A stretch of 64,000 bases of DNA from Panagrolaimus kolymaensis (Eukaryota; Nematoda; Chromadorea; Rhabditida; Panagrolaimidae). A program made the translations under genes and the position numbers. Below the pieces are notes generated by a model that was given only the letters and a program-made list of their open reading frames with translations, was not told where the DNA came from and did not search any database. Shown here piece after piece: positions 43,901-57,478 of the stretch (positions are counted from its first letter, which is position 1; every line of letters begins with the position of its first letter). The stretch is taken from assembly GCA_028622995.1 (NCBI GenBank), contig JAJQJQ010000053.1:1178001-1242000 (forward strand), in the 5' to 3' direction.

Positions 43901-46900
43901 ATTTTCTTTATTTTTTTATTTATTTATTCACACGCCTCCTCCACTTTTTTTATTTTCAAGTAAATTCCCGGTGTTGTTGTTGTTTCACCCATATTTGTTT
44001 TCATTCTTGCATTTTAACTATAATATTTTTATTTGCTGCAAACAATAAAAAAACTTTTATATTTGCAGTATTATAAAAAAAAATATTTTCATTCAAGGAT
44101 TTTTTTTCTTTTGCTTTTTTGAAACAAAAAAGTCGACGACGACAACCTCGTCGTCAATAAAGTGTCTTATAATTTCTTGCATGTTTTTTTCTTAGATTAA
44201 AAAATAAATTTTTTTTAGAAATATGAAAAAGGCCACCAAACAAAAAAAGAAAATAAAAACGTTTCTTTGCCATTCGACATTTCAGTCGTCCTTTATTTTC
44301 CTTTTTCCTTGGACCTCATTTTTAACCAGCAGGCGAGAGAGAGAAAAAAAATATCGAGGAAAAAGAGTGAGGCAAAAAACTCAGCGGTGGTGGCGAGCGA
44401 CATTCCTGCTTGCCTTTCAAATATATATTTTTTTGTGGATTGTTGGATTTTTATTTTGGAATGTGAATGTTTGTGCGTTCTTTATTTCTTCGTTGTCCTC
44501 TTCCCTCTTTTTTTTTCTTTGCCTGCTGCTGCCTCTTCTTGGTTGTTTTAGAGAAAACAAAACAAAAAATTTATTTCTCATCATGTTTTTGAAATTTTTC
44601 TCTTTCTCTCAAACACACACAATAAAAACACAAAAAAGAAGAAAAATTTTTTATAAGAAATAAATAAAATAAAATAAAAATAGAGAGGAAAAAAAGATAA
44701 AAGAAAAAAATATATGAGTGAACGAGTATCGGATTTCTTAAAGCTCTCTCGTCGGTCTTCATTTTCTTTTTTATTTTATCCCTCGCTGCTTCTTTGGAAT
44801 TAAAAAAATCCATCCTTTTTTTGTCGAATATGCGAGCTCGCATCTTTTTTTAGTTTAGAATGATGCAGAGACAAGAAGAAGAAAAAAAAGTAGGCGAGAG
44901 TATTTAATTCGAGAAGGAAAACATAGAAGCTTATATGTATGCTTTTTAGAAGAGAGAAAGAAAGTCAGAGAGAGAGAAAAAAAAAATTAGAAAATTGTTT
45001 TGTTTGCAAGCTTCAGCCAAAAAAACGAGGATGAATAAAATCTTTTTTCATTTCTTTTTTTTCCGTGATGCCTCCTTGCTTCCTTGCTGCTTTCTTGTTT
45101 ACTCAATTTTTCTTCTTTGGGTGTCTCTCTTTTTCGTGTTTGTGCTTTCTTTTACCAGCCCAGCCAACAACCTTTTTGCTTTTTTTTCTGCCTCTTGTCT
45201 CTTGGTTCAGCATCCTCATCACCATCATCAGCATCAACAGCAAGCATGAAGTAAAAATAAGAGAGTGTCATCATCCCTTCTTTTTTTTCAAACAAATATA
45301 TGTAACCTTTCTTCGCCACCGCCGCCGCCACCATCAATCCCATTCTCTTTGGTTTTTTTTCTTTGGTGGATGGATAGGAAGGATAAAAGCATTTTTTTTA
45401 TTTTTTTTTGTTGGAATAGCTTTTCAACTTGACCTATGAAAGTAAATAATAAATTAAAAATAAAATTTATTATAAAGAAGAAATTTTTTTAATGAATGAA
45501 AAATTTTGAAATAAAAAATTATTTTTAGCTTATTTAAAAAAAAGCTGACAGATGGAATTATAATTACTTCTTTGCTTGCTTACTTACTTACTTTACCATT
45601 CAGAATTCTGAAATGTTTTATTATTTCATTCATTGTTTTGGTTCTTGTGTAGCTTAATATTTAAATTGTTTTAAACTTTTCTATTAGCGTGACTTTTTTG
45701 GTTCTCGTCAAACATACTTTTACTTTACTCGATGCCGTTATGTATATTTTTTAGTGCTTTTTTTTAAAGGCCCTTTTTTGTTTTTTTTGTTTTTTAAACG
45801 ACTTTTTTTTTATTTATTCCATTTAATTTATGTCTCTGCTTAGCTTAGACTAAGACCAAAAAGATATATTCCCTTCACTTTTTTTAATTCCACGGTTTTT
45901 TTCTCTTTCCCTTTTAGCCTACTTTTAACCGTTCCGTGTCCATAAATATATATATTTTTTTGTACGTTTTTTTTGGTCCATTAAAAAAAACCGCGTCTTT
46001 ATTTCTTATTTTCCTTCATTTTTTTTGCTCTACAGCAAGAAAAAAGAAATGGGGAAAAAAGGAAACATGTAATACAATTTATTTTTCAAAACTAAAACAT
46101 TTCCTCCAATTTTTTCATTCTTTTTTTTTTTTTTTCAGAAACTTCTCCTTTTTTCCCTCTCTTTTTGCCATTAAAAGCAGGCTAGTCGCCTAAAGCAGCA
46201 GAGCAAAAACGACAAATATTCTCTGCTGTGTTGCCGCCGCTAGCTTTCGTGTGTGTTTCAATTCACATCCGCAAAAAAAGAAGAAAAAGAAGCCACAGTG
46301 AGTGTGTGCTTGGTGTGCCATAGTTAGACCGAAGAAGTAGCAACTGCAGTGTATTGCGTGCCGGCTACTACTATTCCCTACTGCAGCAGCTATTATATAT
46401 ATTTTTATTTTTCGTGCCCTTTGGTTGAAAAATAGAAGAAAAAGTAAAGACGACAGAGAAATAAAGGCAAATCAATAAAAAAGAAAGAAAAAGAAAGCAA
46501 CGTTTGGTTATTTTATTCTCTCTGTTGGTTTCAGCATCTCTCTCTCAGCCATTCTCAAACACATTTTTTCAACAAAAATATTATATATATTTTTTTGTTG
46601 TTGTTATTCGTTGGTTTGGTAGTAGATTGTGTAAGAGAAAGGAAGACGACGACGACAACGAAAAAATATATATTGAAGAAATACGACGGACTCTACGAAG
46701 CCGCCTAACAACAACATTGAATAAAACTATTTTTTACTATTAAAATATTTTTTGATAGTATAAAATTTTATCTCATCACGAAAGATTGAAAATTTCATAT
46801 ATTTTTTATTGCCGCTGCTATTTTAATTAAAGAATTAGCAGCTTTATTATTTTCTCAATCTTTTTGTTGTTGTTGGATTTAATAATTTTAATATTTTTTC

Positions 46901-47095
46901 CACTCATTACCCATCCGGCTTAATATCTATTTCAATTTGATCTCTGCCTTTATTTTTTTTATATTTAAAATCAAAGGAGACGTATTAAACAATTTTTTTG
47001 ATAAGTGCCAAATTTATTTATTATAAATTTTTGGCACTTGTAAATATATTTATTCAAAGCTGAGTCCACCGTCAATTTCAACGTGCCTCGGCAAA
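37979..47095. other. Gene desert upstream of goa-1
   Basis: About 9 kb of T-run/A-run sequence with pyrimidine-rich tracts (for example around 41570-41730). No coding exon is supported. A more GC-balanced patch at about 46190-46410 (CTGCTGTGTTGCCGCCGCTA, GCAGTGTATTGCGTGCCGGC) could be a promoter or 5' untranslated exon of goa-1; Caenorhabditis goa-1 also has a long upstream region. That is inference. Confidence 0.4.
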
Positions 47096-49816
<2,721 letters not shown>

Positions 49817-51884
49817 AAAAAAAGTCTCAGATTTTTTTATTTCCAAAAAACTTTTTATTTATGTGTGAATCAAATTTATTTTTCTCGTCGCCCAATTTTT
49901 TGCTCCAAAAAAAAGCTTTGAAACTTGTTTATTTTGTAATTGTTTTGCTTTTGTTGTTTTTACAAACAGATTTTTTGAGGTTTTTGCGTTGAAACCCAAA
50001 ACTTTTATAATTTTCTCAATCAAAAAAAACTGAAAAATCATCAAAATCCAAAACCTTTTTTTAATGCTGCAATTATTAGGCTTTTATTTTAAACTAACTT
50101 AATTATTTTTATTCATCATCGTAGAGATTGTGTCTCTTTTATTTTTTTAAAAACATTTTTTTTGCGTGTTCAAATTACAACAAGTTCGTTCACGCCATAT
50201 CTCTTTGTCTCATATATTTTTTTTCTTTTACTCTTTTTTTATGTATTTCTAAAAAAAAACATCATTTTTGAATCCCATTTTTTAATTACCATATATTTTT
50301 TATAACTTTTTTTCTTCTTTTTCTTCGTTTCTTCTCTTGTTTTTATTTTTTCTTTTCTGCCAGCTATAAAACATGCACTCCGATTACTACTTTATTTTTT
50401 TTTGTGTAAATTGTTTTCTTTTTTTTAATCTACCTACCTTGCGCTGCTGCAACTTTTTTACACCACAAAAATTTGAAACTTTAATAATTTTTTGAAAAAT
50501 TAAGTTGTAAAATTTTTATTTGTCATAAGTCTACCATATTTTGAAGAAGAAAAATGTTTTCGATGGAAATTTTCTTTTCGAAAACCATTTTTCTAATCAC
50601 AATCAATCAACCCACACACAAACCATCCATTATTTGTTAACTTATGACATTTTTCACCCAAGTTTTTAAAATTTGTCTTGTTTCTTTTAATTTATTTATA
50701 TTTCCAAAACCCATTTAGAAAAAAAAGAAAGAAAGAATTAAATCTCCCATCCCTATCTTCTTATCTCTAGTCTCTTAATTTGAGCTTCATGTTTTATTGA
50801 TTTTTTTAATATTTAATTAATTGAGAAAAAAAATATTTTTTTGCTTGTTTAGAATAATATTTTTCAAGAATTTTTTTTTGTTTGTTTTATTAATGTTTTT
50901 TAATTTTATTATCTTGCATTATGTTTTTTATTAAGTTAATTTGCATATTAAATAAAAGTTTCTTTTAAAAAAATGTTGAAGAGCAACGAAAACAATACAG
51001 ATCATACAAGCAGCACATAATATTGAACATGGACAATTTACCATATATGATTGATGATAATAACTCAAAGAAAGGAAAATTTTTATAATGAATTTAGTTT
51101 ATTTTTTTAGAAATTTGAGAATCTGGATATTTCTTTAAATTCGAAAGTGTAAAGGCAATCCAGTAAACACTATATTATAGGTAATCCAAATTTGGATGGT
51201 TTTCTACCAGAACGACCAATTCTCTCATCATCAATTTTAGCGCGAAGAATATTATTCCAGAAACTTCAAATTTTTGTTCCGAGAATTACCAACACCAATA
51301 TGCAAGTTAAAATGATTACTGTAACAAACGTTAGTCAAAAAATAAAATAAAAATCCATTGTTGAAAGGATGAGTCGTCGCTCGAAGTTTTTTGAATTTTT
51401 GCTGATTTTCTTCTTTGACTCGTATTTTTTTCACGAGCGAAAGAACAAAGGTCGAAACTTATTTTTAATCATGTTTTTTGTTTCTTCTAATGACTTTGTT
51501 TTTGAATTAAAAAGCAATTGAATGAATTGCGGTTTTTTCTGACACAGCTAAAATTTATAAAAAAAAAAGTTGAGTCACGGAATATAGCTAATGGAAGAAT
51601 TTCACCGTGATTGATGGAAATAAAAAGTAAAGGTAAGTGTTTTGATCCAAAGAGCGATTATATTTTAAAAAAAAACCTGCCAAACAAAACAAAAAAAACA
51701 TAATTAATTAAATAAGAAAGGCGGACTCAATTTTTAGCTTTTTTTATAGAAAAAGTATTAGATCCAATGTTTTATCTTTGACAAAGTTTTATTAAACTGT
51801 GCTGTAGTTGGGTTTTTTATTTTCTGTGATATTTGCTAATCAAAGGTATAAATAAAAAAAATTATTTTAGAAAATTTAAAAGCT
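49817..51884. other. AT-rich stretch between goa-1 and the insulin-like gene
   Basis: The first part should be the goa-1 3' untranslated region. No coding frame is supported. The end carries TTATTTTAG, 14 bases upstream of the next ATG, a probable spliced-leader acceptor. Confidence 0.4.
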
Positions 51885-52344
51885 ATGCCTCGATTTTCGA
51901 TTATTTTTTGCATTTGTCTTTTCATCATCCTAGCTTTCACTCAAGTAAAAGTTATTCAAAGTATGGAATCACAAGAAAGTGTCCCAGTAAGTTTAATAAA
52001 AATTGTTTGAATTAAAAAAACTTAATTAATTTGTTTTTTTGTGGTTTTAGAGACGAACATGTGGACGCTATTTAACTCAACGAATTGCAATGATTTGTGG
52101 CGAAAATAAGCAAACATGTTCCTTCGATACTTTAAGTGACATTTGTTGCACCTACAAATGTACAGATAATCAAATAAAATCATGTTGCTCATTGAAGAAT
52201 AAATATTGGTTGGGACAGGAATCAACAAGACCCAAAATTATGAAAGTTGTTGATACGGAAGCAGGAGAACAAAAAAATTCATTGATAGCCGAGACTTCAA
52301 GCTCAGAAACCGAAATCATGGAACTTCCTTTTTGGTTGGAATGA
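51885..52344 (+). CDS. Insulin-like peptide with extra disulfide and long acidic tail
   Basis: Two exons (51885-51986, 52051-52344) give 131 residues with a clear signal peptide (about 1-26). The B-chain region starts RRTCGRYLTQRIAMICG, with C38 and C50 separated by eleven residues as in insulin. The A-chain region has C66-C67, three residues, C71, eight residues, C80: the insulin CCxxxCx8C pattern. C57 and C79 add a fourth pair, as in several nematode insulin-like classes. There is only a short linker between the two chains and no clear dibasic-flanked C-peptide. About 48 residues follow the last cysteine, mostly acidic and serine-rich, which is unusual. The likely role is a secreted ligand of the insulin receptor pathway. 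Confidence 0.8.
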
Positions 52345-52849
52345 TGTGGCAGAAGAAAAAAAAATGGACAAATCTTAAATATAAATGATTTTACTTTTGT
52401 AGTAGTACGCTTGTTTTAAAAATCAAAATAAATTTAATTATCCAACTCAAAACGAAAAATTTAAGGCATCTTTATAATTAAAATAGCGGACACAAAAGAA
52501 AAAAATGAATAATCAAGTTTGAAAAGCTGAAAATTCAAATTGCTTCGAAATTAAACGAATTCCAGAATCTTCCAGCTTTTTTAAATATATTTTTGGATTA
52601 AACGATTTTGGATTTTAATCATTTATTCAATCCTAACAAAAGCTCAACTATATTAAATTTTCAAACATGAAGTGGAAAAATAAAAGACAAAATTAGAATA
52701 TAACATGTTTAAAAAAATTTAAATGGATCTAAATAAGCTAAAAATAAAAACCATCTAAAAGTTAAGTATTTTTTTCTTAAACGTTAAAGCAAAAGCAATT
52801 GATTGAATCACTTCGCTTGCATATGGTTTCTATGTATGCATTATTCTAA
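52345..52849. other. Convergent 3' region
   Basis: Lies between the ends of the insulin-like gene and the minus-strand gene ending at 52850. AATAAA-like signals are present (about 52427). No gene. Confidence 0.4.
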
Positions 52850-54071
52850 TTATGCATAATAATAATAACCAAACATGAAAGCCATTGAAAGAAGGATGAA
52901 CAAAAATTGAAAAACTTCATGACGGAAACGATTGCGTTGAGCTTCGATAATTTCAGGTGAGAAACCAAAAAAGCCACATTTAAAATTAAAAGATAAATCT
53001 TGATGAATATTAAATGATTTTCTAACAAAGGTTTTATCAGGATCAAATATTAAATCCAATTCGGATTTAAGTTCTTTAACAACCTATAAAGAATTAAATT
53101 ATCTAAAAAAAATTGGCAATAGAAAAACCAAGCAAGCTTACATTAAACGATTCAAAACTTTCCATTTTAATTCTTATTTTTCCTTTAACTTTTGAATCAA
53201 TGCTTTCAAAAATTGATGGATGTAAAAATAAAATAATTTCTCTAATTTCATCCCATTTCTTTGGATTTATAAAAAATAAAATTTTCATTGATTTGAGTTT
53301 TGGGAAATAATTTGAGATAAAATAAATAAATTGTTTGAAATCGCCAATATTTAAAAGAGTACCTCGGATTTTTATGTTTTCAACTGATGGAAACTTCAAA
53401 CTAAAGAAAAAAGAAGTTTTTAAATATTAATCGCACACAAATATATTTATCTATTTATATATAAACAATATAACCAACCTTCTATTATAAATAATTTCAA
53501 GGAATAAGGTTCCTTCATCAGGATATAACAATATATGAGGGGTTGTCAAACGATCACCCACCATTGGAGCAGCGTCGAAAGCGATATTACGGCAAAAAAA
53601 TAATTGATTTTTATTGATTAAATCCATCAAATTAATACCATCTTTATTTTTAATTTTAGTTTTTCCAAATAAAATCATAAAAATACTTAGGTTTTCTTCT
53701 TCATATTCATCATCATAATTTCGGTGAACGACCAAAGTTTTAACTGAATCAAGTGAGTTCCGAATAACTGGCTTTAAGAATAAAAATTCCGATGAAAACA
53801 AATATTCATTTGCTTTTCCACCCTATAAAAACTTTGGTTAAAAAAACTTGAATGGAAATAATAAAGCTTAAGCTTTATAAAAACTTACGGAAACAACCGT
53901 AACACGACTTTTGGAATCATCGGTATGAATAATTTCAGATTTAGAAAAATAATTTAATGCAATATATAAATTTTGCTTTCCTGACAGCATAAATTTTGAT
54001 AAAGAATTTTCATCAGAGTTACATTGTTCGAAAATTTCTTTTAGAATCTCGGAATTAAGGAAGACCGGCAT
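52850..54071 (-). CDS. Unrecognised protein with an F-box-like start and C-terminal membrane anchor
   Basis: Four exons (54071-53889, 53822-53479, 53400-53142, 53083-52850) join in frame to 339 residues. The N-terminus (MPVFLNSEILKEIFEQCNSD, then KFMLSGKQNLYIALNYF) resembles the start of nematode F-box-like proteins but is too weak to call. The middle has acidic stretches (DDEYEEENLS) and mixed alpha/beta character. The last 20 residues (FQFLFILLSMAFMFGYYYYA) form a hydrophobic tail anchor, so the protein may sit in an organelle membrane with its bulk in the cytosol. A CTTTTAG acceptor about ten bases before the ATG supports the start. No function assigned. Confidence 0.7.
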
Positions 54072-54928
54072 CTTGAAAGTCTAAAAGTGAATTTTACTGA
54101 AAAGCAAACTTTGTTAATTGCAAATTAAAATTGTCTAAAGTAAAAAGAAATCATACACACTTTTATTATTTGAATGAAGAAGTCATATTGCGTTAAAAAA
54201 ACGAAAGAAAAAGGCAAATCCAAAAAAAATTTAAAGAAGAAAAAAAACTAAAGGCATAAAGCTGCGTATTTTATTTTTTTCCCATCAGTCGATCGATTTA
54301 AATTTGAAAACATTTTTTCTATGAAGATGGTTATCCATTACAGTGAGCATATTTGACATAAAAAAAACTGTTAAAAGATTGTTTTCTTCTTCTTCTAAAA
54401 TGCAAGAATAAATGTAAAATTGTCTTACATTTTTAATGGAAAACTTTTCTTCTTCATGAATAACAACAAGCACAAGTTTACCGAAATGTTTCTTGATTTA
54501 CTTTTATATCGTTGAAATGGTAAAAGCTTCGCTATGGATTATGTTTACTCATAGGCTTTCCCCATGGATCATTTTAATCTCATAGGGATAGCACGTGACT
54601 AAAAAAATTTTATATGCTTTGGATATGGATTGAAAATAATATGTTCAGAATTTTGAGAAGAGTCGATTGATGGTAATTAGACGTTGCTTTTTTATTTTGC
54701 CTCGAAATACCCTGCCTGCTTTTTTGATTGCTTTGCCTGATTTACCCAGGCCCTGGACTTAAGTGCAATGCTGTAATGCCGTTTTTTAATTGAAACTTAT
54801 TTTATGTTCGACCATATATTTAGAATTCAAACTTTTTATTATACAATTACCAAACAAATATATTTTAATAAAAAATTCGATAATAAAACCACTTTAAATT
54901 TTTTTAGTTTTTGTTTTCATGTCAAAAG
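54072..54928. other. AT-rich intergenic stretch
   Basis: Upstream of the tail-anchored protein gene and downstream of the DUF268-like gene. No coding frame is supported; a somewhat more GC-balanced patch around 54530-54770 carries no recognisable feature. Confidence 0.35.
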
Positions 54929-57063
54929 TTAATCAATTTTTTGTAAAACAAATAAATATTGATTTATTCCTCCAATTTTTTCTAGGATTCCTTGAGTAAG
55001 TTTTATTGGTGTAGTTGAATCAAGCCAGAACGTTCCTAATAATCGATAGCCTAAAAAAAGATTTCTTTCAAGTTTATGGCTTGCTTTTAAAAGTTTTTAT
55101 TGTTTTACCTTCAAACATCATGGCTAATCTCATTCGACCATAAATTCGATGAGCATTATAATAAATAGTATCCTTTCCAACCGGGAAACCAACAAATAAT
55201 AAACCATTAGTTTTTAATAAACAATGAATTTTATTCATTTCTCTAATATCTCCAATGGGATCCATTGGATCTCCATATCTTCCCAAGCCACTATGTTCAA
55301 TACTTGAATAAGTTACAATAAAATCAAAATGATTGTTTAAACTAAAAATTAATTTTAACTTTAAAAAAAATTTGTTTATGGATAGTTTTAACAACCTTTT
55401 TTGAAGTGTAGGCAATTCGGGTGCATAAAGAAAATTCATTTGTGGATGAATTATTTTAACTTTTTGATAATCAATGGTGGTAACATTTTTTGCTCCATTT
55501 GCAAGGATAAACGATTCAGCCCATGGAGTTAATGAACCAATCACAGCTCCAATTTGATTATTAACATTAAAATATTTTGTTGCCATATAAACTGCCACTA
55601 AAAAATTATTATTCCATCAAAGACTCTTTAAATTTGCATAATTTAAATTTTTAAATAGCTAACGTGATTGATTTCGATATGATCGAGGTAAATTATATGG
55701 ATTTTCTTTAGCAATATTTATCATATGATTCATAAATGTTTCATTCCAATTTGATAAAGTTTGATCATCATTATGTGGAATGGTATTGATATACCAACTT
55801 TCAAGTTGAGTATAATAATTTAATAGAAATGATTCAGCATTTGGTAATTCTTTTGGTGGATCCAAAGTTAATCCATTATCAGCTATTTTTTGCCATTCTG
55901 AAAATACCTACAAGAAAGACAAAAGTTTAATTTTTCTAGGTTTAGTTTTAGAAAAAAAAATTTTGAAAAAGAAAGAAATGAAAAATTTAACTAATTTTTT
56001 ACACATTTTCTTAGGTTTTTTATTCGAGCCTATTTTTTTGAAAATGTAAATTAAATTAGTGTTAAATTACCGACCGAAAAGTCGGTAATTACCGACTTAC
56101 CGACCGACTTTTTACCGACCGACCGTTTTTTTATACCGACATTTTACCGACTTTACCGACCGACAAAATTTTATACCGACATTTTTTCCTAAATTTCTTA
56201 TCAGGATTTGTTTTTCTTAAAAACTTAACAGAAATACTAATTTTTTTGATGTTCTTATCACTTTAGTATTAAAAAAATGTATTTTTGACTAAAAACTGGA
56301 ACTTTTGTTGATTTTATGATTCGAAAAAAATTTTTATATCGACTTATTACCGACCGATTTACCGACCGACCATATTTTTATACCGACTTTTTACCGACTT
56401 TACCGACCGGGAGCAATTTCCATACCGACAATTTTCTGAATTTACCGACTTTTTTGTCGGTCGGTCGGTAATTTAACACTAAATTAAATATGAACCTTGC
56501 AAATAAATTTGCAAAATTTTGTGAAAGATTTATAAACAAAAAAATTTTAGTGGTGCTGCTGCGTGTGCTTTTTTTAACTATGTTTTTATCTCAAATTTTT
56601 TTTTGAGAATAATTTTATATTTTAAAGTTAAAATTCGATGAATCGGGGCATTTTGAAACTCAATTAAGGGAATTTATGTTTTTTGATGACCTGAAAAAAA
56701 CTCACTTCATCACAAGTCATCGGAACATCTTTTTTTAGAATGGGAATTAAATCATTTTTAATAAACGAATATCCATTTTTATTGAATACATTTTCAATTA
56801 TTTCATCAATATGAATTTGGCCTTTAGCTGTAGCAAAATAACTAAAAATTAAAAAAAGATTTTTTTAGGAATAAAAAATTTGAAGGAAAAAAAACAAACT
56901 TCATATTTGAATTATTTGTTGAGGAATTAAAATCCCATAATTTTTTAAGTAATCCACAAACTAATATAGCCATAATAATTATAACCCATTTTGGAACCCT
57001 TTTTAATTGCCATTGCCACCATTCTCCATAAGTTTGCATCGATTTAAGATGGTGATGGCCCAT
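54929..57063 (-). CDS. DUF268-like type II membrane protein, methyltransferase-like fold
   Basis: Five exons (57063-56900, 56841-56706, 55907-55664, 55597-55109, 55050-54929) give 384 residues. A short cytoplasmic part (about 1-25) is followed by one membrane span (WVIIIMAILVCGLL) and a large lumenal domain. The domain carries the pattern I associate with DUF268 proteins: an AVIGSLTPWAESFILANGA nucleotide-binding-like turn, then YSSIEHSGLGRYGDPMDPIG, GLLFVGFPVGKD and NAHRIYGRMRLAM. This resembles a Rossmann methyltransferase core; the activity and substrate are unknown. An in-frame upstream exon (57478-57346) can splice to the acceptor before 57077, giving a 433-residue form instead; which start is used is undecided. 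A small transposon lies in the second intron. Confidence 0.75.
56057..56481. mobile_element. hAT-like MITE, 425 bp, in an intron of the DUF268-like gene
   Basis: Termini TAGTGTTAAATTACCGACCG and its inverse are flanked by an 8-bp duplication AATTAAAT (56049-56056, 56482-56489). The element is filled with ACCGAC/CCGACCGA-type units in both ends. No coding frame is present. It lies in the intron 55908-56705. Confidence 0.88.
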
Positions 57064-57345
57064 AATGCCTAAAGGCTCTAAAGAATAATTAATTATGTAT
57101 GTCGATGAAAGAGTGTTTGAAACTGATGTCTTTTTTTTTGGAAAGTTCAAGCATTAATTGGTAATAATTGGGGGCAATTTTGTAACAAACGGTTATTGGC
57201 AGTAAAAAAAATTTTGTTTGGTAGTATTTTTAGAATAAAAAAATAAATCAAAAAACCGAAATCTTCAACAACAAAAAAAGTTAATTTCGGTCAAAAAATG
57301 AGGGAAAACAAAAAAAAGTATTAAAAGTTAAATGAGAGAAACCAC

Positions 57346-57478
57346 CGCATATGTCTCTGATAATTTTTTCATTTTGACGTAATTTGGGGTTTTGGTAATT
57401 TAATAATTCCAGTGAATTATCTTGCATTAGTGAAGCAAGAAAAAAATTGGCAATAAAACATTTAATAATTGCCTGCAT
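57346..57478 (-). CDS. Possible alternative first exon of the DUF268-like gene
   Basis: The frame from the ATG at 57478 runs 44 codons plus one base to a GT donor at 57345. It joins in phase to the acceptor before 57077, continuing as EPLGIMGHHH. The start is hydrophobic (IIKCFIANFFLASL), possibly a signal peptide. Phase agreement is suggestive only. Confidence 0.4.

Noticed and set aside
30663..47095. Many frames of 60-146 residues (for example 36169-36498, 44223-44663, 45065-45439)
   Set aside because: Compositions are dominated by Phe, Leu, Ser and Lys from T-runs and A-runs; frames overlap in several phases and lack splice-consistent partners or family motifs.
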